Source: Rhizobium indicum
Lineage (GTDB): Bacteria > Pseudomonadota > Alphaproteobacteria > Rhizobiales > Rhizobiaceae
Direction: 5' to 3'
Assembly (NCBI RefSeq): GCF_005862305.2
Contig: NZ_CP054025.1
Location: forward strand, 1-64,000
Length of the DNA: 64,000 nucleotides
A program made the position numbers and the translations under genes. Shown here one piece after another: positions 27,887-36,767 of the stretch. The first letter of the stretch is position 1. Every line of letters begins with the position of its first letter. The notes below the pieces were generated by a model. It saw only the letters and a program-made list of their open reading frames with translations. It ran no database searches and had not been told where the DNA came from.

Positions 27887-28168
27887 TCACACGTAGCGGA
27901 AGACGCCGATGGCGTAGACCACGGAGATGGCAAGAGCCCACCACAGGTTGGGCCCACCGAGCCCAAGCCATGCAAGATGAATGAAAGCGCTGCCCAGCAG
28001 CGAAATGAAGAGCCGGTCGCCGCGCGTCGTCTCGAACCGCAGCACGCCCGTGCGCGGCGAGCCGCCCGGCGAAAAATATTCCCAGACGCTCATGGCGATC
28101 AGAAGCGCCAGGATCGTCAGGAAGAACAGCGTCGTCGGCAGCGTCCAGGCCATCCAGGAAAAATTCAT
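27887..28168 (-). CDS. glpU: Small DUF2160-type membrane protein of the glycerol transport operon
   Basis: A 93-residue protein with two or three membrane segments (MAWTLPTTLFFLTILALLIAMSVWEYF, FISLLGSAFIHLAWLGL and LWWALAISVVYAIGVFRYV). The WEYFSPGG turn and the short C-terminal helix are typical of the DUF2160 proteins encoded in glp operons of alphaproteobacteria. It starts 13 bases after glpQ. Its role is not defined; it may be an accessory membrane subunit of the importer. Confidence 0.88.
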   Translation of the reverse strand: MNFSWMAWTLPTTLFFLTILALLIAMSVWEYFSPGGSPRTGVLRFETTRGDRLFISLLGSAFIHLAWLGLGGPNLWWALAISVVYAIGVFRYV

Positions 28169-28181
28169 GACCGTCTCCTCC

Positions 28182-29003
<822 letters not shown>

Positions 29004-29018
29004 ATCTCGCCCTCCCTT

Positions 29019-29885
29019 TCAGCTCGCGTCGTCGCTGCTGGTCATCACGGTGTAGAACACCCATGAGAGCAGCAGGATGATGAGGAAGTAGATGATCGAC
29101 ATTGCCGCCGCCGGGCCAAGATCGAACTGGCCGACTGCCGTCTTCACGAGGTCGATGGAAAGGAAGGTCGTCGAGTTGCCAGGCCCGCCGCCGGTGACGA
29201 CGAAAGGCTCGGTATAGATCATGAAACTGTCCATGAAGCGCAGGAGGACGGCGATCAGCAGCACCCGCTTCATCTTCGGCAGCTGAATGTAGCGGAAGAC
29301 CGACCAGCGCGAGGCGCCATCGATCTTGGCCGCCTGGTAATAGGCATCCGGGATCGAGACCAGGCCGGCATAGCAAAGCAGCACGACGAGGCTTGTCCAG
29401 TGCCAGACGTCCATGACGATGACGGTCACCCAGGCATCGATCGGATCGCGGACATAATTATAGTCGAGGCCGATCGCTTCGAGGGTGTGGCCGAGCAGGC
29501 CGATATCGACGCGTCCGAAGACCTGCCAGATGGTGCCGACGACGTTCCACGGAATGAGCAGCGGCAGCGCCATCAGCACCAGGCAGACGGGAACGCCCGG
29601 TCCTGATTTCGGCATGTTGAGCGCGATGAAGATGCCAAGCGGAATCTCCAGCGCCAGGATGATGAAGGAGAACAGCAGATTGCGCTGCAGCGATTCCCAG
29701 AAGCGGTCGGAATGCAGGGTCTGGACGAACCAGTCGGTACCAGCCCAGAAGAACTCGTTGTTGCCGAACGTATCCTGCACCGAATAGTTGACGACGGTCA
29801 TCAGCGGGATGACGGCCGAAAACGCCACGAGCAGCAGCACCGGCAGGACCAGAAACCAGGCTTTGTTATTCCACGTCTTCTGCAT
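29019..29885 (-). CDS. glpP: Glycerol ABC transporter permease
   Basis: A 288-residue MalF-type permease: an N-terminal membrane helix (WFLVLPVLLLVAFSAVIPL), a periplasmic loop (VQDTFGNNEFFWAGTDWF), then further helices with the coupling motif AGLVSIPDAYYQAAKIDGASRWSVFRYIQLP. It starts three bases after the glpT stop. Together with GlpQ it is the membrane channel of the glycerol importer. Confidence 0.93.
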   Translation of the reverse strand: MQKTWNNKAWFLVLPVLLLVAFSAVIPLMTVVNYSVQDTFGNNEFFWAGTDWFVQTLHSDRFWESLQRNLLFSFIILALEIPLGIFIALNMPKSGPGVPVCLVLMALPLLIPWNVVGTIWQVFGRVDIGLLGHTLEAIGLDYNYVRDPIDAWVTVIVMDVWHWTSLVVLLCYAGLVSIPDAYYQAAKIDGASRWSVFRYIQLPKMKRVLLIAVLLRFMDSFMIYTEPFVVTGGGPGNSTTFLSIDLVKTAVGQFDLGPAAAMSIIYFLIILLLSWVFYTVMTSSDDAS

Positions 29886-29888
29886 GGC

Positions 29889-30959
29889 TCAGGCCTCCCT
29901 GCCGACACGCCAACTGTCGGCGTAGATGCTGATGGCGGACGGATCGAAGGTGACGCGGGCATCCGCGGGAATGTCGGCGTCTTCAGGCACGACGATGGCG
30001 ATCGGCTGGCCGGCAAAGCGGGCGCGCACGATCTTCTGCCGGCCGATATCCTCGACCTTGCTGACGGTGACCGGCATGCCCTCCCGTCCCAGGCGAATGA
30101 ATTCGGGGCGGATGCCGAGTTCGGTTTTGACCGTGCCTGATGTCTTCGGCGCGTAATCGAGCGTCAGCGTCTCGTCTCCGACCTTGACCGCGCTGCCCTC
30201 GATTGTCGCTGGCATGAAATTCATACCCGGCGAACCGATGAAGTAACCGACGAAGGTGTGGCTCGGCCGCTCGAAGAGCTCGGCCGGCGTGCCGATCTGG
30301 ACGATCTGGCCGTCATACATGACGACCACCTTTTCGGCGAAGGTCAGTGCTTCCGTCTGGTCGTGGGTGACATAGACCATGGTGAAGCCGAACTGCTTGT
30401 GCAGCCGCTTCAGCTGCGAGCGCAGCACCCATTTCATATGCGGATCGATGACGGTCAGCGGCTCGTCGAACAGGATGGCGTTGACGTCGTTGCGCACCAG
30501 TCCGCGGCCGAGCGAGATCTTCTGCTTCTGGTCGGCCGTCAGGCCCTGCGCCTTGCGCCTGGCCCAGCCGGCAAGATCGATCATTTCGAGGATGTCGCGG
30601 ACACGCCGGTCGACATCCGCCTCGGCCACGCCGCGGTTGCGCAGAGGAAAGGCGAGATTGTCGTACACGGTCATCGTGTCGTAGATGACGGGAAACTGGA
30701 AGACCTGGGCGATGTTACGGCTCTGCGTCGAAAGGTTCGTGACATCGTTGCCGTCGAACAGGATGCGGCCATGTGAGGGCTGCAGCAGGCCGGAGATGAT
30801 GTTGAGCAGCGTGGTCTTGCCACAGCCGGAAGGACCGAGCAGCGCATAGGCGCCGCCATCGTTCCATTCGTGGTCGACTTCCTTCAGGGAATAATCCTTG
30901 TCGGACTTCGGATTGGCGCCGTAGGCGTGGCGGATATGGTCGAGCGTGATGCGTGCCAT
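29889..30959 (-). CDS. glpT: Glycerol ABC transporter ATP-binding protein (degenerate signature motif)
   Basis: A 356-residue MalK/UgpC-like ATPase with Walker A GPSGCGKTT, Q-loop VFQFPVIYDT, Walker B AILFDEPLTVID and H-loop YVTHDQTEAL, plus a C-terminal TOBE/OB domain. The ABC signature is LTADQKQK in place of LSGGQ, so this subunit offers a poor signature to its partner GlpS. It is one of two different ATPases (with 30969-32045) expected to form a heterodimer under GlpPQ. It is unrelated to the enterobacterial GlpT antiporter. Confidence 0.93.
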   Translation of the reverse strand: MARITLDHIRHAYGANPKSDKDYSLKEVDHEWNDGGAYALLGPSGCGKTTLLNIISGLLQPSHGRILFDGNDVTNLSTQSRNIAQVFQFPVIYDTMTVYDNLAFPLRNRGVAEADVDRRVRDILEMIDLAGWARRKAQGLTADQKQKISLGRGLVRNDVNAILFDEPLTVIDPHMKWVLRSQLKRLHKQFGFTMVYVTHDQTEALTFAEKVVVMYDGQIVQIGTPAELFERPSHTFVGYFIGSPGMNFMPATIEGSAVKVGDETLTLDYAPKTSGTVKTELGIRPEFIRLGREGMPVTVSKVEDIGRQKIVRARFAGQPIAIVVPEDADIPADARVTFDPSAISIYADSWRVGREA

Positions 30960-30968
30960 TGTGCTCTC

Positions 30969-32045
30969 CTATACCTTTCCGGCCGCAGCGATGGCGCGGC
31001 CGTCGCTGCCGAAGGCCATCAGGTGGCGGGTGTCGAGAAAAGCTTCGACCTCCATGTCGGGATCGATGTCGTGAATGCCATGCGCCAGCATCACCCAGCG
31101 CACACCGTCATATTCCAGGTGAACGAAGCTCTCGGAGCCGGTGATCTCGGAAACCAGCGTGCGCGCCTGCAGGCGGGCCGCATCGCCGGTCTGCGGCGCA
31201 AGGCCGAGATGATGCGGGTGGAAAGCGATGGTGACGGGACCATCTGGCACGACGGCCAGATGCGAGGGAACCGAGATCGTGACCCCGCTCGGACGCGTGA
31301 ACACATTGCCGGATTTCGTGACGTCGAGGGTGTTCAGCGGCGGATCGGCGAAAATGCCGGCGGTGGCGAGATTGACGGGTCGGCGATAAACCTCGATCGT
31401 CGGCCCGAACTGGGTCACCCGGCCCTGGTTCAGCGTTGCCGTGTTGCCGCCAAGCAGGAGCGCCTCGGAAGGCTCGGTCGTCGCATAGACGAAGATCGCG
31501 CCGGATTGGGCAAAGATCTTCGGCAGTTCCTCGCGCAGTTCCTCGCGCAGCTTGTAATCGAGATTGGCGAGCGGCTCGTCCATCAGCACGAGGCTGGCAT
31601 TCTTGACGAGTGCGCGCGCGAGCGCCGTGCGCTGCTGCTGGCCGCCGGACAGATTGAGCGGGGTGCGGTCGAGATAGGGCGTGAGCTTCAGCAGCTCGGC
31701 CGCCTTGCGCACCTCACGGTCGATCGTGGCGGCATCCTTGCCCGATATGCGCATCGGCGAGGCGATGTTGTTGTAGACGGTCAGTGCCGGATAGTTGATG
31801 AATTGCTGGTAGACCATGGCGACGTTGCGCTTCTGCACCGGCATGCCGGTGACGTCAGTGCCGTCGAAATGGATCGAGCCGCCGGTCGGCCGGTCAAGCC
31901 CCGCCATCAGCCGCATCAGAGAGGTCTTACCCGCGAGCGTCGGCCCGAGCAGGACGTTCAGCGTGCCTCGCTCGAGAACCAGATCGGTCGGATAGATATG
32001 ATAGTCCGCGCCCACCATCTTGGCAGCGTTTCGCAGTTCCAGCAT
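30969..32045 (-). CDS. glpS: Glycerol ABC transporter ATP-binding protein (H-loop His replaced)
   Basis: A 358-residue MalK-like ATPase with Walker A GPTLAGKTS, Q-loop MVYQQFINYP, canonical signature LSGGQQQR and Walker B LVLMDEPLANLD. The usual H-loop THD is ATTEPSEALLLG, so the switch histidine is missing. A C-terminal TOBE domain follows. The start at MLELRNAAK fits family length; in-frame ATGs further upstream (for example 32072) remain possible because none has an ideal SD. It lies 41 bases after glpD and 9 bases before glpT. Confidence 0.92.
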   Translation of the reverse strand: MLELRNAAKMVGADYHIYPTDLVLERGTLNVLLGPTLAGKTSLMRLMAGLDRPTGGSIHFDGTDVTGMPVQKRNVAMVYQQFINYPALTVYNNIASPMRISGKDAATIDREVRKAAELLKLTPYLDRTPLNLSGGQQQRTALARALVKNASLVLMDEPLANLDYKLREELREELPKIFAQSGAIFVYATTEPSEALLLGGNTATLNQGRVTQFGPTIEVYRRPVNLATAGIFADPPLNTLDVTKSGNVFTRPSGVTISVPSHLAVVPDGPVTIAFHPHHLGLAPQTGDAARLQARTLVSEITGSESFVHLEYDGVRWVMLAHGIHDIDPDMEVEAFLDTRHLMAFGSDGRAIAAAGKV

Positions 32046-32086
32046 TCCGATTCCCGTGCCTCCACGCATCGGGGACCACATGACTC

Positions 32087-33601
32087 CTACCCGGCCATCG
32101 CCGGCATGGCAGCCATGTACTCCTCCAGTGACTGGGCCTGCTCCTTCGAAAGGCGCAGACCATCCTTTGTTCTCCTCCACAGCACGTCTTCGGCGTGCCG
32201 GGCCCATTCATGTTCGACGAGATAGGTGACCTCTGCCTCGTAGAGATCGCCGCCGAACAGCCGTCCGAGATCGTCGATGCCGCTGGCATCGCCAAGCAGC
32301 GCCTCGGCCCTGGTGCCATAGCGGCGCACCAGCCGGCGGGCATGCCGATCGGCGAGGAACGAATAACGCCGCTTCAGCTTGGCGACCTCCGCTTCGTAAC
32401 CCCTGACCGCGAAGTCGCCGCCCGGCAGATGGCTTTTGGCCGTCCACGGGGCGCCTTTGGCGCCGATCGAAGCACCGATCTTCTCCAGCGCATGTTCGGA
32501 AAGCCGGCGATAGGTGGTGAGCTTGCCGCCGAAGACGTTGAGCAGAGGCGCAGCGGCACCTTCGCCTTCCAGCTTCAGCACATAGTCACGCGTCGCCTCC
32601 TGCGCCTTCGAGGCGCCATCATCATAAAGTGGCCTGACCGCAGAATAGGTCCAGACGATATCCTCCGGCCTGACCGGCTCCTTGAAATATTCAGACGCTG
32701 CATTGCAGAGATAGATGGTCTCCTCCTCGGAGATCCGGACATCCCGGGGATCGGCGGTATAGTCGCGATCCGTGGTGCCGATCAGAGTGAAGTCGCCCTC
32801 GTAGGGGATGGCGAAGATGATGCGGTTATCGGGATTCTGGAAGAAATAGGCTCTCACATCGTCGAATTTCTTCTTCACGACGATATGGCTGCCCTGGACG
32901 AGGCGGACATGATGGGCTTCGTTCTGGCCGATGGCGGAACGAATGACATGGTCGACCCAGGGACCGGCGGCATTGACCAACATGCGGGCTTGATGGTTGT
33001 CATTGCGACCGGTGAGGGTATCGGTGGTCTCGATATGCCACAGGCCATTCTCGCGCCTTGCCGACACCACCTTGGTGCGCGGCATGATCAGCGCGCCCTT
33101 GTCGGCGGCATCGCGGGCGTTCAGCACCACCATGCGGGCATCGTCGACCCAGCCGTCGGAATATTCGAAGGCCTTGGAAAACAGCGCCTTCAGCGGCTTG
33201 CCGGCCGGATCGCGGCGCATGTCGAGCACGGCTGTCGGCGGCAGCAGCTTGCGACCGCCGAGATGATCGTAAAGGAAGAGGCCAAGCCGGATCAGCCAGG
33301 CCGGACGGATACCGCCCTTGTGGTAGGGCAGTACGAAACGCAGCGGCCAGATGATGTGCGGCGCCATCGCCCAGAGGATCTCGCGCTCCATCAGCGATTC
33401 ACGCACTAGGCGGAACTCGTAATGCTCGAGATAACGCAGGCCGCCATGGATCAGCTTGGTGGCGCCCGACGAGGTACCCGAGGCGAAATCGTTCATTTCC
33501 GCCAGCGCCACCGAATAACCGCGCCCGACGGCGTCGCGCGCAATGCCGCAGCCGTTGATGCCGCCACCGATGACGAATATGTCGTGAATATTTCGGCCCA
33601 A
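32087..33601 (-). CDS. glpD: Glycerol-3-phosphate dehydrogenase, FAD-dependent (aerobic type)
   Basis: A 504-residue flavoprotein. The dinucleotide-binding motif is IFVIGGGINGCGIARDA, followed by DFASGTSSGATKLIHGGLRYLE, an FAD-contact hallmark of GlpD/GlpA. It oxidises glycerol-3-phosphate to dihydroxyacetone phosphate and feeds electrons to quinone at the inner membrane. No ATG lies near the N-terminus. The TTG at 33601 has GGAGG five bases upstream and gives MGRNIHDIFVIGGG; another TTG at 33640 has no SD. It follows glpR and starts the transport part of the operon. Confidence 0.94.
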   Translation of the reverse strand: MGRNIHDIFVIGGGINGCGIARDAVGRGYSVALAEMNDFASGTSSGATKLIHGGLRYLEHYEFRLVRESLMEREILWAMAPHIIWPLRFVLPYHKGGIRPAWLIRLGLFLYDHLGGRKLLPPTAVLDMRRDPAGKPLKALFSKAFEYSDGWVDDARMVVLNARDAADKGALIMPRTKVVSARRENGLWHIETTDTLTGRNDNHQARMLVNAAGPWVDHVIRSAIGQNEAHHVRLVQGSHIVVKKKFDDVRAYFFQNPDNRIIFAIPYEGDFTLIGTTDRDYTADPRDVRISEEETIYLCNAASEYFKEPVRPEDIVWTYSAVRPLYDDGASKAQEATRDYVLKLEGEGAAAPLLNVFGGKLTTYRRLSEHALEKIGASIGAKGAPWTAKSHLPGGDFAVRGYEAEVAKLKRRYSFLADRHARRLVRRYGTRAEALLGDASGIDDLGRLFGGDLYEAEVTYLVEHEWARHAEDVLWRRTKDGLRLSKEQAQSLEEYMAAMPAMAG

Positions 33602-33674
33602 TTCCCCCTCCGAGCCCGCCGTCGATTTCGCATCGCACAAAACTTGCGCAATTGCGAAAGTAACAACAGTTAAA

Positions 33675-33701
33675 ACGAAAGGAATACGAATGTCAAACGA
33701 A
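33675..33701. promoter_or_regulatory. Three ACGAA boxes in 11-bp phase, candidate GlpR operator of glpD
   Basis: ACGAA occurs at 33675-33679, 33686-33690 and 33697-33701, each start exactly 11 bases from the next, in the contexts AAAACGAAA, ATACGAAT and AAACGAAT. They lie in the 120-base gap between glpR and glpD, on one face of the helix. DeoR-family GlpR proteins bind AACGAA-type direct or inverted repeats, so this is the likely glycerol-3-phosphate-responsive operator for the transport operon. Confidence 0.65.
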
Positions 33702-33721
33702 TGTTTGCGAGGGACCGCTGT

Positions 33722-34495
33722 CTAGCGAAATCTGCCGTTCGTTTCGATCAGTTTCACATTGTTTTCGAGGCAGAGATTGCGGATCGACGGCACCGGACAG
33801 TGATCGGTGATGAAGGTATGAACCTGGGAAAGCTGGCCGATCCTGACTGGTGCGGTGCGTTCGAACTTCGTCGAATCGGCAACGAGAATGACATGTCGGG
33901 CATTGGCGATGATGGCCTGGGCGACCTTCACTTCGCGAAAATCATAGTCGAGAAGCGCGCCGTCGATATCGATCGCCGACGCGCCGATCACGGCGTAGTC
34001 GACCTTGAACTGGCGGATGAAATCGACGGCCGCCTCGCCGACAATCCCGCCGTCCGAACCCCGCACGACGCCGCCGGCAATGACGACCTCGATCGCCGGG
34101 AAAAGACGTAACCTATTGGCAACATTGATATTATTGGTGATGACCATCAGCTCGTGATGGTCGGCGAGCGCCTCGCCCACCGCCTCGGTCGTCGTTCCGA
34201 TATTGATGAAGAGCGAGGCCCCGCTCGGGATCAGCTCGACCGCGGCAATGCCGATCGCCTGTTTCTCGGAAGCGGCGATCTGGCGGCGTGCTTCGTATTT
34301 GACGTTCTCCGTCCCGCTCGGGAATGTGGCGCCGCCATGGATGCGTGTCAGCACCTGCGCATCACAGAGATCGTTGAGGTCCTTGCGGATCGTCTGCGGC
34401 GTCACCGAAAAGCGGGAGGCGAGCTCCTCGACCAGCACCCTGCCGCTCGACTTCGCAATCGCCACGATTTCAGTTTGCCGGTCGGTCAAGAACAT
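33722..34495 (-). CDS. glpR: Glycerol regulon repressor, DeoR family
   Basis: A 257-residue DeoR-family protein. The N-terminal helix-turn-helix reads MFLTDRQTEIVAIAKSSGRV, then ASRFSVTPQTIRKDLNDLC with LTRIHGGAT in the wing. The C-terminal DeoRC phosphosugar sensor has SLFINIGTTTEAVGEAL, ITNNINVANRL, IVIAGGVVRGSDGGIVG and VADSTKFERTAPVRIG. In known members glycerol-3-phosphate releases GlpR from DNA. ATG 34495 is chosen because the family motif begins directly after it, although its SD (AAAGG) is weak. Confidence 0.93.
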   Translation of the reverse strand: MFLTDRQTEIVAIAKSSGRVLVEELASRFSVTPQTIRKDLNDLCDAQVLTRIHGGATFPSGTENVKYEARRQIAASEKQAIGIAAVELIPSGASLFINIGTTTEAVGEALADHHELMVITNNINVANRLRLFPAIEVVIAGGVVRGSDGGIVGEAAVDFIRQFKVDYAVIGASAIDIDGALLDYDFREVKVAQAIIANARHVILVADSTKFERTAPVRIGQLSQVHTFITDHCPVPSIRNLCLENNVKLIETNGRFR

Positions 34496-34517
34496 GAGCG
34501 CGCGCCTTTCGATCTGC

Positions 34518-34538
34518 TTTCGTTTTAAAGAAAGCGAA
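34518..34538 (-). promoter_or_regulatory. Candidate GlpR autoregulatory site
   Basis: TTTCGTTTT, spacer AAAG, AAAGCGAA forms an inverted repeat with one mismatch, 23 bases upstream of the glpR start. The half-site is the same ACGAA/TTCGT element found in triplicate before glpD, so GlpR probably controls its own gene as well. Confidence 0.5.
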
Positions 34539-34592
34539 CGGCTGCGCAATGCCTAACTGTTACCAGGCCGCCTTCACGGCCTGAATTCGACG

Positions 34593-35498
34593 CTACCGCT
34601 TCCGCATCACGTTGACGACGAGCACGCCGAGGATTGCCATGACGCCACCGACCGCGCCCAACGCCGTCGGCGTTTCGCCCAGCCAGACGAACCCGATCAG
34701 CGTGGCGACCGGGGGAACGCCGTAGAGGAAATTCGAGGCACGGGCGGCCGTCAGCCGCTTCAGGGCGATTGCCCAGGTGAGGTAGCCGATCGCGGTCGGA
34801 AAGATAACGAGATAGGCAACGCCCCAGTTCACCTCCGCCGGTGCGGCGGCCAGCGCCTGAATCGTCGCCGGGACGGCCGGAAACAGCGGCACGGAACCGA
34901 TGAGCAGGATCCATGCAGTGACGGCAAGCGCCGGCAAGCGCCCGAGCAGCGGCTTCTGCAGCACGCTGGCGATCGCCGAGCAGAGCGCTGCGCCAAGGAT
35001 GAGGACGGCATTCGGATCGAGCTTGAAGCCGCCGTCGGAAGCGACCGCAATCAGCGCCACGCCGCCAAAGGAAACCGCGGTGCCCACCCAGCCCCAGCGG
35101 CCGAAGCGCTCGCCGAGCGCGAATGTGGCAATGAGGGCGGTGAAGACGGGCATGGTGTTGATGATGAAGCTCGCCGGTCCTGCCGCAACGGTCTGCTCGC
35201 CGGTGTTCAGCAGAACCGCATAGGCGGCGATGAAGAGCACGGCGGCAACGGAGAGGCGGAAAAAATCGCGTTTTTCCGGCATCGGCCGATAGATGACGAG
35301 ATAGACGAGGGCGATGACGCCGGCTGCCACATAGCGCGCCGTCGCCAGTTCGATCGGCGTCAGTGGTCCGAGACAGATGCGGATCACCACGAAGGAGGAA
35401 GCCCAGGAGAGGATGGTGACGACGATCGCCGCAAAGGCCACCAAATCGAACCCGCCTTGCTGTTTCGTCGAAACCGGTACGCTTGCCGCCATGCTCAT
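34593..35498 (-). CDS. EamA/DMT-superfamily membrane exporter
   Basis: About 301 residues with ten hydrophobic segments in two EamA repeats: LSWASSFVVIRICLGPLTPIELATARYVAAG starts the first, and FVWLGETPTALGAVGGVMAILGVLVV closes the second. ATG 35498 has GGAGG five bases upstream; the ATG four codons earlier (35510) is also possible. DMT proteins export metabolites or amino acids. It is divergent from a LysR regulator, a common exporter-regulator pair. The substrate is unknown. Confidence 0.87.
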   Translation of the reverse strand: MSMAASVPVSTKQQGGFDLVAFAAIVVTILSWASSFVVIRICLGPLTPIELATARYVAAGVIALVYLVIYRPMPEKRDFFRLSVAAVLFIAAYAVLLNTGEQTVAAGPASFIINTMPVFTALIATFALGERFGRWGWVGTAVSFGGVALIAVASDGGFKLDPNAVLILGAALCSAIASVLQKPLLGRLPALAVTAWILLIGSVPLFPAVPATIQALAAAPAEVNWGVAYLVIFPTAIGYLTWAIALKRLTAARASNFLYGVPPVATLIGFVWLGETPTALGAVGGVMAILGVLVVNVMRKR

Positions 35499-35582
35499 TT
35501 TCGCCTCCATATGTTCCTGCGACAGTGATTAGGCCTTCGATGCGTGCTTGAAAAGCATCGCAATCGATGATCAAATGTGCGT

Positions 35583-36512
35583 ATGGTTCACAGCTCGCCA
35601 GTGCTTCCACCGCTCGATACGCTCGAGACCTTTGCCCGCGCCGCCCGGCTCGGATCGTTTTCGGCTGCGGCCGAGGAAAGCGGCATCACCCACGGCGCAG
35701 TGTCGCGGCAGGTCTCGCGCCTGGAGCGCTGGATGGGCGTGCGCCTGTTTGCCCGCGAAGCCCGAGGCGTGCGCCTGACGCCGGAAGGCATGCGGTTTTT
35801 CGCGCGGGCGGAAGAAGCACTTACGCTGCTCGGCAATAGCGGCGAACGCTGGCTGCCTCGCCGCAACAAGGCGGTGGTGCGCCTTTCGGTGACGCCCTCT
35901 GTCGCCTCGCTATGGCTGTTTCAACGCCTGCCGAAGCTCGAAGGAAACGAGCTGCATGTCGAGCTGACGCTCGAACACCGGCTGGCGGATTTTGGCGAAG
36001 GCACGGATCTTGCCATTCGCTGCGGCAAGGGACCATGGGCCGGCGTGCGCGCCCTGCCGCTCTGGCAGGAGAAGTCGTTTCCGATCGCCGCACCGGCGCT
36101 GGCGGAGCGGCTCGGGCAGCGTTCCGATGCCTTGTCGCTGCTCGATCTGCCGATCCTGCACGATTCGAATATTGAAGGCTGGCGGCGCTGGCTCTCCCGT
36201 GAGGGCGTCGACTATATACCGCGCGGCCATGACCGGCGCTTCGAGGACTACAATCTGGTGATCGATGCCTGCGCCCAGGGCCTCGGAATCGCGCTCGCGC
36301 GGCCGCCGCTGTCGGATGCCGCGCTGGCCACCGGGCGCGTCGTCGCCGTATCCGAGCGGACGCTCGATTACCATGTGGCCTTTCACCTGATTAGACCGGA
36401 CGAGGCCCTGAGAAGCCCTGCCATCGAATTCGCCAGCCGCTTCCTGCGCGAGGCCGGCCATGACGAGACGACGATCGCTACTTTTATCGCACCCGGACGA
36501 GCGAAAGCGTAG
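35583..36512 (+). CDS. LysR-family transcriptional regulator (GcvA-like)
   Basis: A 309-residue protein with the LysR helix-turn-helix near residues 12-65: PLDTLETFARAARLGSFSAAAEES, AVSRQVSRLERWMGVRLFAREARG, LTPEGMRFFARAEEAL. The effector domain includes WLFQRLPKLEG and IDACAQGLGIALARPPL, as in the GcvA/AmpR branch. ATG 35583 is used; a GTG two codons upstream is equally possible and neither has a strong SD. It faces the EamA exporter across 84 bases and probably controls it. Its stop is 36 bases before a recombinase remnant. Confidence 0.9.
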   Translation: MVHSSPVLPPLDTLETFARAARLGSFSAAAEESGITHGAVSRQVSRLERWMGVRLFAREARGVRLTPEGMRFFARAEEALTLLGNSGERWLPRRNKAVVRLSVTPSVASLWLFQRLPKLEGNELHVELTLEHRLADFGEGTDLAIRCGKGPWAGVRALPLWQEKSFPIAAPALAERLGQRSDALSLLDLPILHDSNIEGWRRWLSREGVDYIPRGHDRRFEDYNLVIDACAQGLGIALARPPLSDAALATGRVVAVSERTLDYHVAFHLIRPDEALRSPAIEFASRFLREAGHDETTIATFIAPGRAKA

Positions 36513-36548
36513 GCGGATCGGACGGCCCGCGCTAGATCGAGCCAGTTG

Positions 36549-36720
36549 ATCTCAGAGCAGACAAACGACGGCATCGCCGATGCGCAGGCCAAGGGAAAGA
36601 ACCGCGGCGCCAGCCACTCGATACCAAGAAAGTCGAGGCCGCTGTGAAGCTTTTTAGTGCTGGAACTTCGCCGTCGGAAACTGCGATGCAACTTGGCCTA
36701 GCCGCTCAACTCTCTATCGC
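36549..36720 (+). pseudogene. Remnant of a serine recombinase (Tn3-type resolvase/invertase) C-terminus, in three frames
   Basis: Three successive frames give one recognisable resolvase tail. ISEQTNDGIADAQAKGKNRG (36549-36608) continues as RQPLDTKKVEAAVKLFSAG plus TSPSETAMQLGL after a shift at about 36608, then RSTLYR after another shift at about 36702. In intact relatives this is the hinge, the G-R proline segment and the DNA-binding helix-turn-helix ending in a GRSTLYR-like motif. Two or more frameshifts and no catalytic domain show it is dead. It marks a former transposon or integrative element at the junction after the LysR gene. Confidence 0.75.
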
Positions 36721-36767
36721 GGATGCACCGGCTAGGTGTCAGACGCTCCGAGCAACTGGATTTTCTT

